NCBI GenBank assembly: GCA_900545625.1
Contig: UQZS01000005.1
Coordinates: 1-57,086, forward strand
DNA: 57,086 bases
From: an uncultured Oscillospiraceae bacterium
GTDB lineage: Bacteria > Bacillota > Clostridia > Oscillospirales > Acutalibacteraceae
Reading direction: 5' to 3'
Position numbers and translations under genes: made by a program. Under the pieces are notes generated by a model. That model was not told where the DNA came from, ran no database searches, and worked only from the letters and a program-made list of their open reading frames with translations. Of this stretch, positions 49,375 through 57,086 are shown one piece after another (within the stretch, counting starts at the first letter, position 1; every line of letters begins with the position of its first letter).

Positions 49375-52032
49375 TCATCCAACGTCTGCCAGCGGTGCAA
49401 CAGTCACCTCTGCAATACGCGGGGCGTAGGTCGTATTTCCGTTAAAACGGTAGCTGCCGTCGTTGGCAAGCGTTATAATATTCGTTCCCTGCGTCAAATA
49501 CAAAGTGATGGTCTTTGTCTTATAGGTTTCCCAGCTGTATGTGCTGCGGAAGTAGGTGTTTTGAAGCTTTTCACCGTTGACGGAAACGGTGATGTACCGT
49601 TCCACCAGATCGACGTTGTAAGCGTGCGCGCCGCCCTCTTCATTGTTGCTGTACAGGAAAGTGATCTGGTAGTACCCATCCGCAGGCGTCAAGCAGGTGA
49701 TCTGTGCAGACGCACCGTTTTCACAGGAGATGTTGTCAATGTAGGAAAGAGAGCTGGTTTTGCCATAGTCCTGCGCGCTGTCAGCTTCGGGGATCTCTCG
49801 CACGGCGCCGCCTGAGATCCCAAGAGATTCCGCCGCAAAAACGGTCACGCCGCCCGTTGTTTCGCTGCTTGCCTCCGTTACTTGCACATCCATCGCATTC
49901 GGTGTGTTGACTGTGATATAGCTGATGCCGCGGCGCAGATACAGCCGGCAGCTATAAACGGGTGCTTCCCCTGTGTCCATATTAAAATCAGACAGCGTTG
50001 TGCCGTTCACGGTAAGCGAATTCGGTGCAGATTCTGCCGTAAATCGAATGTCATGGTAGCCGTCCTCATTTGCAAGCACAAGGAAGGTCGTCTGCGTATC
50101 GTCGGATTGGGATTCGTCCACGGCGGCATATACAGCGCCGTCCTGTGTTCCGCTTTGGAGCGTCACGTCCAGAAAGTCGATTGCAAGAGTCTCTATAAAT
50201 TCCGTATTTTCGGGCAGGACAAAGCGAATGTCGTGACTGCCTGCGGGCAGGGTAACGGTCATGCTTTCACACGCGGTGAAATCGTCTTTTAAGGTGGAAT
50301 CCAGCGTCAGCGTGCCCGCCTCGCGGTTGTCGAGATACAGCGTGATCTCCACGGGCGAACGCACGCCCTTGTCCGTGAGCGTGCCGTCCTCTGCATACCG
50401 AACGCCGTTTACGCCGTTGCCGTAGACGAGGTCAAGCGTATAGGTACCGCCGACTGCCGCCGTAACGTCAAATTCCACGGCGCTTTCCCGGTCGCTTGTC
50501 ATGCGGACTACCGTTTCGCCCGACGCTGCGTAGGCGGAGTCGTCTGCCTTTTCCGCTGTGCCGGAAAGATCGGCGTCCTCGGCTTCATACCGATGCATGT
50601 CGTCTAAGTTGCGTTCCGTACCCGTTACGGAGAGGATCCCGCTCTCATAGTCCGCCCATTGAATTTCGGTCGGCGTGACTGTGATGTTCCAGCACTGTGT
50701 ATAAAGAATGTCGTTTAGCTCAATCGTCACTTCGCCGTCCACTATGGGGAGATAGCGCACAAACCCTTCGGTCGGCGCATTGACCGCGCCGCCAAGCCCC
50801 TTGTAATCCACATATTCCGCAGTGATGCAAACGGTTTCCACGCCGGCGAACGCCTGCGCTTCATTCAGATTCTGAAGAATGATGTCCGAATCCCGATCTG
50901 AGCCGCCGGCAAGAATCTGAATTTCACCCTTTTCCTCGTCCAAGGTCGCGAGCGCGGAAAACCCTTTATTTTCCAGTTCGTCGGATTGCCGCAGCAGGAA
51001 TTTGCCCATGTTGCTTTGGAACAGGTCTTTGGATTCCGCCGAGAGGGTTTCGCCTGTCATCTCCGCATACCAGCGGTATGTCCACCAGTTGCTGTTCGGC
51101 GTAACGTCGTCGGCGACCGTGTCCGAAAGGTTGTTCGCAAGCCGCCAGTAAGCGACACAGGCCTCCGCCTTGGTACTTTCAATGCGCGAGATCCACTTGA
51201 CGGATTCCCCGGGGATGCCGTTGGTTTTCATCAGCCCGTATTCCGTAATGCAGACCGGTGCCTGTTCAACGCCGACTTGTATGCAGATATCGGCGTAGTC
51301 GGCAAAATGCTCCTCCCACATATACAGGGAGTTATTCCCAAGTTCATGCCAGATCATCGTGTCCGGCAGGCAGTTCTCCGATTTGCAGTACTCTAAGAAT
51401 TCGCGTATGTACTCGGAATTGTAGCTGCTGTATCCCGGCCCGCCGATCTTGGCGTCCGGTGCGATGGAGCGTACAAGCTCGTACGTCTCTTTCCACGCTT
51501 CATAGGTTTTTACACGGTTTTCGTATTCGCCGAAATCCCCGAACCAGGCGCCGTTGTCCATTTCGTTGTAGATGCAGTAGACAACATGGTCCGCGTAATT
51601 CGCCTGCGCGGTCGCGGTGACGGTCTCGCGCACGCGCTCATGGTACGCCTCCATGCTGTCAAATTCATAGTACCAGGTGTCGTACATGTCCTGTGTGTAG
51701 ACGATGATCTGTTCGCCGCCCGCCGAAAGGAAGGTGTCCGCGACCTGATTCACGTCCCCTATGGGATGCTGCAAGCCGCCGTACGCCTTGGTGGAAAGGG
51801 TGGAAACATCTATGCTTTTTGCGATCTCGACCGTTGGGATGTCGGGCTCGGCAAAGCCGTACAAAAAGCCCGATGCGCCGTTGGTGATTTCTCCGGTCTT
51901 TTCCGAAACGTCGATCGTCACGCTGGGGCGGTTCGTGCTGTAAACGGCAAGGTAGACTCCGCCGCCGATCACGCCGATGCCGAGCACGACGCAAAGCACG
52001 ATGCAAAGGACTTTCAAAATTTTCCCTTTCAT
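49375..52032 (-). CDS. Membrane-anchored clan GH-A glycoside hydrolase (GH39-like) with beta-sandwich modules
   Basis: 885 residues. N-terminal anchor (residues 7-30, VLCIVLCVVLGIGVIGGGVY). The barrel (about 40-350) has the two glutamates expected of a clan A hydrolase: CIYNEMDNG (acid/base Glu157) and CITEYGLMK (nucleophile Glu264), with DVNQVADTFLSAGG and WHELGNNSLY between. Then come a beta domain and at least two carbohydrate-binding-like modules, beginning MHRYEAEDADLSGTAEKADD (CBM6/35-like, about 490) and near 760. Closest family by feel is GH39, but GH5-like or unclassified is possible. GAAAGAGGTG precedes the ATG. Substrate probably a surface or extracellular glycan. Confidence 0.78.
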   Translation of the reverse strand: MKGKILKVLCIVLCVVLGIGVIGGGVYLAVYSTNRPSVTIDVSEKTGEITNGASGFLYGFAEPDIPTVEIAKSIDVSTLSTKAYGGLQHPIGDVNQVADTFLSAGGEQIIVYTQDMYDTWYYEFDSMEAYHERVRETVTATAQANYADHVVYCIYNEMDNGAWFGDFGEYENRVKTYEAWKETYELVRSIAPDAKIGGPGYSSYNSEYIREFLEYCKSENCLPDTMIWHELGNNSLYMWEEHFADYADICIQVGVEQAPVCITEYGLMKTNGIPGESVKWISRIESTKAEACVAYWRLANNLSDTVADDVTPNSNWWTYRWYAEMTGETLSAESKDLFQSNMGKFLLRQSDELENKGFSALATLDEEKGEIQILAGGSDRDSDIILQNLNEAQAFAGVETVCITAEYVDYKGLGGAVNAPTEGFVRYLPIVDGEVTIELNDILYTQCWNITVTPTEIQWADYESGILSVTGTERNLDDMHRYEAEDADLSGTAEKADDSAYAASGETVVRMTSDRESAVEFDVTAAVGGTYTLDLVYGNGVNGVRYAEDGTLTDKGVRSPVEITLYLDNREAGTLTLDSTLKDDFTACESMTVTLPAGSHDIRFVLPENTEFIETLAIDFLDVTLQSGTQDGAVYAAVDESQSDDTQTTFLVLANEDGYHDIRFTAESAPNSLTVNGTTLSDFNMDTGEAPVYSCRLYLRRGISYITVNTPNAMDVQVTEASSETTGGVTVFAAESLGISGGAVREIPEADSAQDYGKTSSLSYIDNISCENGASAQITCLTPADGYYQITFLYSNNEEGGAHAYNVDLVERYITVSVNGEKLQNTYFRSTYSWETYKTKTITLYLTQGTNIITLANDGSYRFNGNTTYAPRIAEVTVAPLADVG

Positions 52033-52083
52033 AAAGGCACCTCTTTCCTACGGCAGTACCATTCGCCGCATAGCTCTAACAGC

Positions 52084-52112
52084 ATTTTACCATAATCTGC
52101 GCGCCTGTACAA
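52084..52112 (-). promoter_or_regulatory. Promoter of the GH39-like gene
   Basis: Minus strand: TTGTAC (52107-52112), 17 bp, TAAAAT (52084-52089). Confidence 0.75.
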
Positions 52113-52117
52113 TAGAT

Positions 52118-52489
52118 TTATTGTGCTTTTTCACGTGAAAATACCGTGTAAAGTCCCGCACCGATCATCAAAACAGCAAACCCTACGGTGAGAAACTTTG
52201 TGTCCATATGCTGCAAAAGCAGGCTGCCTGCACCCACGCCCAAAAGCCCGCCGAGCACCAGCGGTAGAATATGCCCCCAGCAAAGCTGCCCGCGCTTTTG
52301 ATATATGACTGCGGCGGTAATGGCGCAGGGGAGGAAAAAGAGCAGATTGACCCCTTGTGCGACCATCTGCGGCGTATCGCGCACAAGCGTAAGATAAAGG
52401 ATCAGGACCCCGCCGCCGCCAAGCCCCATGGCGCTGACGCAGGCGCAAAGCACGACGGCAAGCGCGTCCAAAATATTTATCCCTTCCAT
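52118..52489 (-). CDS. Half-size TauE/SafE-family membrane protein (second of pair)
   Basis: 123 residues with four predicted membrane helices; it matches one repeat of a TauE/SafE exporter: LVLCACVSAMGLGGGGVLIL-like VLCACVSAMGLGGGGVLILY near the N-terminus, then LLFFLPCAITAAVIYQKRG and LVLGGLLGVGAGSLLLQ. Full TauE/SafE proteins are about 250 residues with two such repeats; here each repeat is its own gene. ATG 52489 overlaps the end of the companion gene by 13 bp, so the two are translated together and very likely form a heterodimer. Substrate unknown; family members export sulfite, sulfoacetate and related anions. Confidence 0.86.
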   Translation of the reverse strand: MEGINILDALAVVLCACVSAMGLGGGGVLILYLTLVRDTPQMVAQGVNLLFFLPCAITAAVIYQKRGQLCWGHILPLVLGGLLGVGAGSLLLQHMDTKFLTVGFAVLMIGAGLYTVFSREKAQ

Positions 52490-52830
52490 AAAAGCCGAAC
52501 CCCCGCCCAGATCATAAACAATCCGAAAATCTTGCGAAGCGTTTTTGCCGAGAGCTTTTTGAACACCAGCGTTCCCAAAAGTGCGCCGGCGGCTGCAAAC
52601 GGCAGGATCCAAAGGCTCCCCGTCAAATTGACATATTCCCGTTTTGCATATATAATTAAGCTGATAACGGTCAGCGGCAGAATGACTGCGACCGCGTTTG
52701 CCTGCGCTTCCTTTTGGTCAAGGCCGCTTTTTTTGAGAATCGGGACGGCAAGGATCCCGCCGCCTGCGCCAATGAGTATATTGACGGTTCCCACGGCGGC
52801 GCCAAGGAGTGCTAAACCAAGTTTTTTCAT
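52477..52830 (-). CDS. Half-size TauE/SafE-family membrane protein (first of pair)
   Basis: 117 residues, four predicted membrane helices. The N-terminal AAVGTVNILIGAGGGILAVP matches the glycine-rich first repeat of TauE/SafE, followed by KKSGLDQKEAQANAVAVILP, a sequence typical of the loop after helix 2, and LPFAAAGALLGTLVFKKLSA. CAGGTGAT precedes ATG 52830 by 4 bp. The next gene overlaps it by 13 bp and carries the second repeat. Transported substrate is unknown. Confidence 0.86.
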   Translation of the reverse strand: MKKLGLALLGAAVGTVNILIGAGGGILAVPILKKSGLDQKEAQANAVAVILPLTVISLIIYAKREYVNLTGSLWILPFAAAGALLGTLVFKKLSAKTLRKIFGLFMIWAGVRLLWKG

Positions 52831-52964
52831 ATGATCACCTGATTTTAGGGTGAGCGCAAGGCGCAGATTTATTCTGTGCCGGCGATTTGTTACGCATTTT
52901 TGCCCTTATACATCGGATAAAACGTATCGGGCAGCCGCGCCCATTTTTCGGAGTGAAACAACGA

Positions 52965-53858
52965 ATGCAGTATATCGTTATGGATATGGAATGGAACAAT
53001 GCGTATTGTAAGCAGCTCGACGGTTTTATTAACGAGATCATCGAGATCGGCGCGGTACGGCTGGACGAGACTTTGCAGGAGCTGGATTCCTTTTCGGTGA
53101 TTATTCGCGCCGTGGTCGGCAAAAAGCTGCAAAGCCGCGTGAAAAGCCTTACGCATTTGACAAATGAAGACATCGCGCACGGTGTCTCATTCCGCGAGGC
53201 GATCGAACGGTTTACAGCCTGGCTCGGCGAGGAAGAAAACACCTTTTTGACCTGGGGAGACGGGGACGTGCGTACGCTGATTAAAAATTGTGATTTCTTT
53301 TTGGAAATGCCGCAGCCCGTATTTATGCACAATTACGCGGATTTGCAAAAATACTGTCAGGGGTACACGGACGCGGCGGACGCCGGACAGCAGATCGGGC
53401 TTTCGGCGGCGGCGGAAAAACTCGGCGTTGACGCCGACGCTTTCCCGCATCACCGCGCGTTGGATGACAGCCGCCTTGCTGCCGAATGCCTGCGCAAGGT
53501 CTATGCGCCGGAAAAGCTCAAAACCTTTGTCCGCCGCTGCGACCGAACATTTTATGAGCGCTTGAGCTTCAAACCGTATTATATCAGCGATCTGCACAGT
53601 CCGCTTGTAGATCCCGCGCTGTTTCATTGCGTGTGCGACCAATGCGGCGGGAGGCTCAAAAGGGTCAAAAAGTGGAAATTCAACAATACGGCGTTTCGCG
53701 CGGAGTTTTACTGCAAACGCTGTGACCGCCGTTTGCGCTTTTCGGTACGGTACAAGCAGCTTTACGATCGGCTCGATGTGCGCAAGACCTGTTCGGAGAT
53801 CCTCCCGCCCCCGCCGGAAGAAACGGAAGCGCCCGACCGGGATTCGCAGCCAGGGTGA
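52965..53858 (+). CDS. DEDDh 3'-5' exonuclease with C-terminal zinc-ribbon-like region
   Basis: 297 residues. The exonuclease domain covers about 1-180: MQYIVMDMEWNNAY holds the first Asp-Glu pair, FINEIIEIGAVRLDE, MHNYADLQKY the middle Asp region, and HHRALDDSRLAAECL the His and last Asp. It is related to the KapD/DnaQ-type nucleases of Firmicutes. The C-terminal part has four cysteines in CVCDQCGG and CKRCDRR, a likely zinc ribbon, and a proline-rich tail. ATG 52965 is chosen because the exonuclease motif starts there; the ribosome site CGGAG is weak. Substrate (RNA or DNA) not predictable. Confidence 0.88.
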   Translation: MQYIVMDMEWNNAYCKQLDGFINEIIEIGAVRLDETLQELDSFSVIIRAVVGKKLQSRVKSLTHLTNEDIAHGVSFREAIERFTAWLGEEENTFLTWGDGDVRTLIKNCDFFLEMPQPVFMHNYADLQKYCQGYTDAADAGQQIGLSAAAEKLGVDADAFPHHRALDDSRLAAECLRKVYAPEKLKTFVRRCDRTFYERLSFKPYYISDLHSPLVDPALFHCVCDQCGGRLKRVKKWKFNNTAFRAEFYCKRCDRRLRFSVRYKQLYDRLDVRKTCSEILPPPPEETEAPDRDSQPG

Positions 53859-53922
53859 TAAGACAGGTCGGAATGTTAATTGCAGATGGTAGTATTTTAA
53901 CATTTTGGCGCAGGTGAATCTA

Positions 53923-54225
53923 ATGAAAAACAAACAACACGAGTACATTTTGAAAGCATTTTTAGAATCAAGCGTCCCTACAGCAATACGTAGAGATTCT
54001 CCAAAACTTATGGTTATTGACTCTATTATTGGCGGATATTGTACACAGTTGGTAAAGCGAGCAAAGGCGATTGAGCTCCCATCAAGCGAAATCATTTCTA
54101 AAGCCGAAAAAGCTGCTTTTTCAGAATTGATTAATCAATCAACAGGAAGTGAAAAAGATGAGTTAGTAGTATACTATCGGCTTGCAATACTTGTGGAAGC
54201 TGTATTGATTCAGTATCGGCAATAA
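53923..54225 (+). CDS. Small AT-rich orphan protein
   Basis: 100 residues, MKNKQHEYILKAFLESSVPT to AILVEAVLIQYRQ, predicted mostly helical, no signal or membrane segment. I recognise no family. The region is distinctly AT-rich compared with the genes on both sides, AGGTG precedes ATG 53923, and an RHS remnant follows. Small proteins in such places are often immunity proteins left behind when a polymorphic-toxin gene decays; that is only a context-based guess. Confidence 0.65.
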   Translation: MKNKQHEYILKAFLESSVPTAIRRDSPKLMVIDSIIGGYCTQLVKRAKAIELPSSEIISKAEKAAFSELINQSTGSEKDELVVYYRLAILVEAVLIQYRQ

Positions 54226-54561
54226 TATATCCTGGCACACATCATTTTTGGAAGCAAAATTCTATTTATACCTATCACGATGGTGGCGAAGACAAAACAA
54301 CAGCGCTGGACAAAACCGTAAACAATTCGTAGCTTGGGGAAATTGGCTGCACCAACGACGAAAATGGACTGCGACTTTCTAATACCATGGGAGGTGTGAC
54401 GACCAAAATTTATCGCACCAACGGGCGCATGGTCGGCAAGAACAGCTCCGACGGCGACCTATGCCTATGATGAGTGGGGCAGCCCACGGAAATCCACATG
54501 TACATTATACAATTTATAATTCACAGTATAGGGATGGAACAACTATAAGGTGGGATTAAAA
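54226..54561. other. Gene-free stretch holding an RHS remnant
   Basis: No intact gene. The central part 54348-54498 is an RHS-like fragment, listed separately; the flanks show no repeat, promoter or terminator that I can support. Confidence 0.6.
54348..54498 (+). pseudogene. RHS/YD-repeat remnant, frameshifted
   Basis: One frame from 54348 reads CTNDENGLRLSNTMGGVTTK and IYRTNGRMVGKNSSDGD, then stops; a second frame from 54454 continues ATYAYDEWGSPRKST. Together they reproduce the RHS-core pattern NDENGLR..VNGVTT..YDG..LV....YAYDEWGNP that precedes the variable toxin tip. A frameshift and missing start show it is decayed. It marks the former presence of an RHS/WapA-type polymorphic toxin gene. 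Confidence 0.78.
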
Positions 54562-54885
54562 ATGAAAATAGGTCAAATAGAAGTTTTTAAAGGGGAAAAA
54601 ATTGAAATATTAGAAATGCGTCTTAAAAATGTAGAAGATCAACTTGAATTAGCATGGAAAATATATTTTGAAAATTCGATTTTTAGAATAACATTTTATA
54701 ATGTTTCAAGGTTTAGGGTCGGAGAACTGTCAGTACCATTAGAAGTGCATGGCTTTGAAATTATTAACCATTCTCAAAACGGCTGGGAAAAAGATTCTAC
54801 ATATGAGATTCATGATTTTGAGGATGACCGTGTTCATTTTTTTTGTGAGAGTTTTACGATGGACAAACGATCAAACGTATCATAA
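54562..54885 (+). CDS. Small AT-rich orphan protein, possible immunity protein
   Basis: 107 residues starting MKIGQIEVFKGEKIEILEMR, followed by a run of alternating strands (IYFENSIFRITFYNVSRF, VPLEVHGFEIINHSQNGW, STYEIHDFEDDRVHFFCESF). Predicted beta-rich, acidic, no signal or membrane segment; no family recognised. AAGGTGGG precedes ATG 54562. Directly behind an RHS remnant, where the matching immunity gene of a toxin normally sits, so immunity function is the leading guess. Confidence 0.65.
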   Translation: MKIGQIEVFKGEKIEILEMRLKNVEDQLELAWKIYFENSIFRITFYNVSRFRVGELSVPLEVHGFEIINHSQNGWEKDSTYEIHDFEDDRVHFFCESFTMDKRSNVS

Positions 54886-54935
54886 GACATGGGACGGTTC
54901 CGTGTGTTTTTGGCACTGAACCGTCTCTTTTCTTA
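54883..54935. repeat. Palindromic repeat, degenerate copy D
   Basis: AAGACATGGGACGGTTCCGTG and CACTGAACCGTCTCTTTTC form imperfect arms. It is a decayed relative of the RAYT-flanking palindrome, immediately after the orphan gene's stop. Confidence 0.75.
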
Positions 54936-54974
54936 TATACAGAAAACGAATGGAAGCCTATAAAATATAGGTAT

Positions 54975-55003
54975 TAGACATTAAAAATTTGTTGCAGTAT
55001 AAT
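54975..55003 (+). promoter_or_regulatory. Promoter of the CMD-family gene
   Basis: TAGACA (54975-54980), 17 bp, TATAAT (54998-55003); a leader of about 95 bp precedes the ATG. Confidence 0.7.
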
Positions 55004-55104
55004 ATAACCGGAAATCCAAGAGTTTTTCTAAATCCGCGCAGCGGCGCAAAAGCCTTTTTCCCGCTAAGGGCTTAGAGGCTTAAACATAGAAAGGAAGCAG
55101 CAGT

Positions 55105-55860
55105 ATGAACAGAAAAGAACGGACAGAGCAAAAAATGCAGGAGCTTTTCCACTGCCCCGCGGCCGGGGACGAAGGGACTGATCCGGAATTCATGCAGATT
55201 TTACAGGGCTTTATTTTCGGGGACGTGTGCTACACCGGCAGCTTGGATAACCGCATGCGGGAGCTGGTTACCATTACCGCGCTCACGGTGTTGAGCACCC
55301 TGCCGCAGCTTAAAGCCCATGTGCAGGCGGGGCTGAATGCGGGCTGCACGCCGGTCGAGATCCGCGAGGCGGTGTACCAGTGTGCGCCGTTTATCGGCTT
55401 CCCCAAAACGCTCAACGCCATCGGTGCGATGAACGAAGTGTTTACCGAAGCCGGTATAAAGCTGCCGCTGCCGAAGCAGGGCACGCTGTCGTCCGACGAA
55501 GAACGATATGAAAAGGGCTTGGAGATCCAAGCGCCCGTGTACGGCACGGAGATCAAGGATCGCTATACCTATTTGCCGGGTGATTTTGCCCAAGCGGTAC
55601 CGCGGTATTTGACGGAACTGGGCTTCGGCGATTTTAACTCGCGCACGGGGCTGGACGGCAAGACAAGGGAGCTTCTCACGGTCGTGCTGCTGGCGGCTAT
55701 GGGCGGCGCAGAGGTACAGGTAAAAAGCCATGTATATGGTGCGCTGAAGGTGGGCAACACCAAAGAAGAGGTAGTGTGCGCCCTGGTGCATGCAAGCGGC
55801 TACATGGGGATCCCCAGGCTGTTTAATGCACTGAACGCCTGCAAAGACCTGTTGGAATAG
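55105..55860 (+). CDS. Carboxymuconolactone decarboxylase-family protein (two CMD domains)
   Basis: 251 residues with two CMD (AhpD-like fold) repeats. Repeat 1, about 25-110: DNRMRELVTITALTVLSTLP, LKAHVQAGLNAGCTPVEIRE, PFIGFPKTLNAIGAM. Repeat 2, about 150-245: DGKTRELLTVVLLAAMGGAE, VKSHVYGALKVGNTKEEVVC, SGYMGIPRLFNALNACKDL. The CxxC redox pair of AhpD is missing, so this is nearer to the gamma-carboxymuconolactone decarboxylase-like group; the role in anaerobes is unclear. GAAAGGAAG precedes the ATG. Confidence 0.9.
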   Translation: MNRKERTEQKMQELFHCPAAGDEGTDPEFMQILQGFIFGDVCYTGSLDNRMRELVTITALTVLSTLPQLKAHVQAGLNAGCTPVEIREAVYQCAPFIGFPKTLNAIGAMNEVFTEAGIKLPLPKQGTLSSDEERYEKGLEIQAPVYGTEIKDRYTYLPGDFAQAVPRYLTELGFGDFNSRTGLDGKTRELLTVVLLAAMGGAEVQVKSHVYGALKVGNTKEEVVCALVHASGYMGIPRLFNALNACKDLLE

Positions 55861-55874
55861 GCGTAATTTCAACA

Positions 55875-55919
55875 GACAGGGGACGGTTCTGTGTCAAATA
55901 AAAGACACAAAGCCGTTCC
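55875..55919. repeat. Palindromic repeat, copy E
   Basis: The left arm has the full GGGACGGTTCTGTGTC sequence; the right arm GACACAAAGCCGTTCC has two changes. The T-tract behind (55919-55926) could let it act as terminator for the CMD gene. Confidence 0.85.
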
Positions 55920-55973
55920 TTTTTTTGTGCGCAAGCCGTCGACAACGTGTTACAAAAAATGCACGCCGCTTTC

Positions 55974-56002
55974 TTGCGTATTAGGTGTGGATATGCTATA
56001 AT
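55974..56002 (+). promoter_or_regulatory. Promoter of the TraX-like gene
   Basis: TTGCGT (55974-55979), 17 bp, TATAAT (55997-56002) with TGC before the -10. Confidence 0.82.
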
Positions 56003-56053
56003 TCATCTGTTTTTTTGCTTTTTTACCTGTGGATCACGAGAGGACAAGAAAGA

Positions 56054-56773
56054 ATGGAACAAAGTATACGGAAAACAGCAATGCCGGGCTTAAGCTCCCG
56101 CGCGTTGAAAAATATTGCAGTATGCGCCATGCTGTTTGACCACTTCATCGCCGTGTTTTGGATGGGCGGTGACTTGGCGGGACTTTTATTGCGTATCCCC
56201 GGTCGTATCGTAGCGCCGATCATGTGCTACATGATTGCGGAGGGCTTTTGTCATACATCCAACATAAAAAAATATCTGACCCGCCTGTTTGTGTTTGCCC
56301 TGATCTCTCATTTTCCTTATGTGCTGTATTTTGAGTTGAACTGGTGGCATGCCATAAGCGTGATTTGGTCGCTGTTCCTCGGCTTGCTGTCTCTTACGAT
56401 CGCAAAAAACGCGCGTTTGCCGCAGATTGTGAAGGTGCTTGGGATCTTCTTCTGCTGTCTGTTGGCTGTCCCTGCCGATTGGAATTATGTCGCTGTGCTG
56501 TGGATATTATGCTTTGGACTTTTCCATGGCCAGCGGGTAAAACAATTTATCAGTTTTGCCGTAATTGAAATCGTTGTACATTTTCTTCCGAATTATTTGG
56601 AATCGGGGTCAACGGCATTTGTGCAGCTTGGCGTTTTTCTGGCGATCCCGCTGCTCTGCTGCTATAACGGCAAACGCGGGGCAGGCGGACGCGCGGCGAA
56701 ATGGGGATTTTATATATTCTATCCGGCGCATTTGTTGGTGTTATGGATCTTAAAGCTGGCACTGGGGGTGTAA
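56054..56773 (+). CDS. TraX-family membrane protein
   Basis: 239 residues with about eight membrane helices. The opening LSSRALKNIAVCAMLFDHFI, the RIVAPIMCYMIAEGFCHTSN segment, KKYLTRLFVFALISHFPYVL and a C-terminal WGFYIFYPAHLLVLWILK are the TraX family's conserved parts. The first TraX was an acetylase of F-pilin; chromosomal Firmicutes homologues are common and are not tied to conjugation, so an acyltransferase-like role is only a family inference. ATG 56054 with GAGAGGA ahead. The next gene begins 3 bp after its stop. Confidence 0.9.
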   Translation: MEQSIRKTAMPGLSSRALKNIAVCAMLFDHFIAVFWMGGDLAGLLLRIPGRIVAPIMCYMIAEGFCHTSNIKKYLTRLFVFALISHFPYVLYFELNWWHAISVIWSLFLGLLSLTIAKNARLPQIVKVLGIFFCCLLAVPADWNYVAVLWILCFGLFHGQRVKQFISFAVIEIVVHFLPNYLESGSTAFVQLGVFLAIPLLCCYNGKRGAGGRAAKWGFYIFYPAHLLVLWILKLALGV

Positions 56774-56776
56774 GGC

Positions 56777-57086
56777 ATGAAACGCAACAAAGGTATGATC
56801 GTGCTGGGTTTCCTGTTGGCGTTGATTCTGATTGTCGCAGGATTCTTGGCTGTCACGTATTATAATCATAATCGAGCACCCGAAGTTCCCGAAACGACTG
56901 TGCCTTCAACCGATGCCGTCACAACATCTGCGACCGCCTATACAGGCGAATTGGAACTGCCTGTCGCGGGGGGTACCGGCTATGCTGCCACTACGATTGG
57001 GCTGTATGCCGAGCCATCGGACACGGCGGCACACCCGGATTTTCCCCGGCTCATGGCCGACCTTGAAATCTATGTGAACGGCGTAG
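56777..57086 (+). CDS. Membrane-anchored or secreted protein, 3'-truncated
   Basis: Runs off the right window edge; 103 codons are visible. It begins MKRNKGMIVLGFLLALILIV with a single membrane anchor or signal segment up to about residue 26, then a Thr/Pro/Ala-rich linker (EVPETTVPSTDAVTTSATAY), then GELELPVAGGTGYAATTIGL, which looks like the start of an extracytoplasmic domain. No family can be assigned. It starts 3 bp after traX with no own promoter, so the pair is an operon. Confidence 0.75.
   Translation, partial: MKRNKGMIVLGFLLALILIVAGFLAVTYYNHNRAPEVPETTVPSTDAVTTSATAYTGELELPVAGGTGYAATTIGLYAEPSDTAAHPDFPRLMADLEIYVNGV

Noticed and set aside
56054..56773. TraX as evidence of a conjugative element
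   Set aside because: No other transfer gene is present, and chromosomal TraX-like proteins are common in Firmicutes.

Overview
The window is about 57 kb of a GC-rich Firmicutes chromosome, most likely from an anaerobic Clostridia of the Oscillospirales/Ruminococcaceae type. This inference rests on the gene order FAD oxidoreductase-cmk-plsC-ispH/rpsA with a fused IspH-S1 protein, strong AGGAGG ribosome sites, a sodium-pumping oxaloacetate decarboxylase, a type I dockerin, a SafE-like half-transporter pair and Firmicutes-type LexA boxes. No species can be named from the sequence alone.

Layout. 1-7066: housekeeping run (partial YhiN-like flavoprotein, cmk, plsC, ispH-rpsA) followed by a GH27 alpha-galactosidase and an AIM24 protein. 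7088-8927: a membrane protein and a REP-associated tyrosine transposase (RAYT) between two near-identical long palindromes; three further copies or decayed copies of the palindrome lie at 7088, 54883 and 55875. 9047-17280: SOS-controlled Y-family polymerase, pyruvate kinase, a GPH sugar symporter, RNase HI, a HAD phosphatase, exonuclease III and FolC. 17303-24769: a five-gene operon of three flavoproteins, a DUF1667 protein and an FGGY kinase, controlled by a divergent TetR regulator with a visible promoter/operator layout. 24926-38859: GH38 alpha-mannosidase, mutarotase, PlsY, cell-wall and carbohydrate hydrolases (one carrying a dockerin), a phosphoesterase, and a macro-domain/VWA pair.

39023-43073: a 3.9 kb integrated element inserted in a tRNA-Leu(CAA) gene and bounded by 57-bp att repeats. 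It encodes a tyrosine integrase, a 58-residue HTH protein, a Rep with the complete motif set of eukaryotic CRESS-DNA virus Reps (HUH nickase plus SF3 helicase), and a divergent S24-type repressor. Just upstream of rep is a perfect 9-bp stem whose loop, on the rep strand, contains TAGTATTAC, the circovirus-type replication origin. This is the most striking system in the window: an integrating, apparently repressor-controlled CRESS replicon.

43216-47134: a Na+-translocating oxaloacetate decarboxylase operon (oadA, oadG-like, a double-biotin carrier, oadB). 47277-53858: an old-yellow-enzyme-type reductase, a large anchored glycoside hydrolase, two overlapping half-size TauE/SafE genes and a DEDDh exonuclease. 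53923-54885: an AT-rich patch with an RHS remnant and two small orphan genes. 55105-57086: a carboxymuconolactone decarboxylase-like protein, a TraX-like membrane protein and a truncated membrane-anchored protein.

Functionally the host genes suggest a glycan-degrading fermenter (GH27, GH38, GHL10, GH-A enzyme, GPH symporter, mutarotase, pyruvate kinase) that recovers energy by Na+-coupled decarboxylation. The accessory pieces are two replication/transposition systems built on HUH nucleases (RAYT and CRESS Rep) plus a polymorphic-toxin graveyard.
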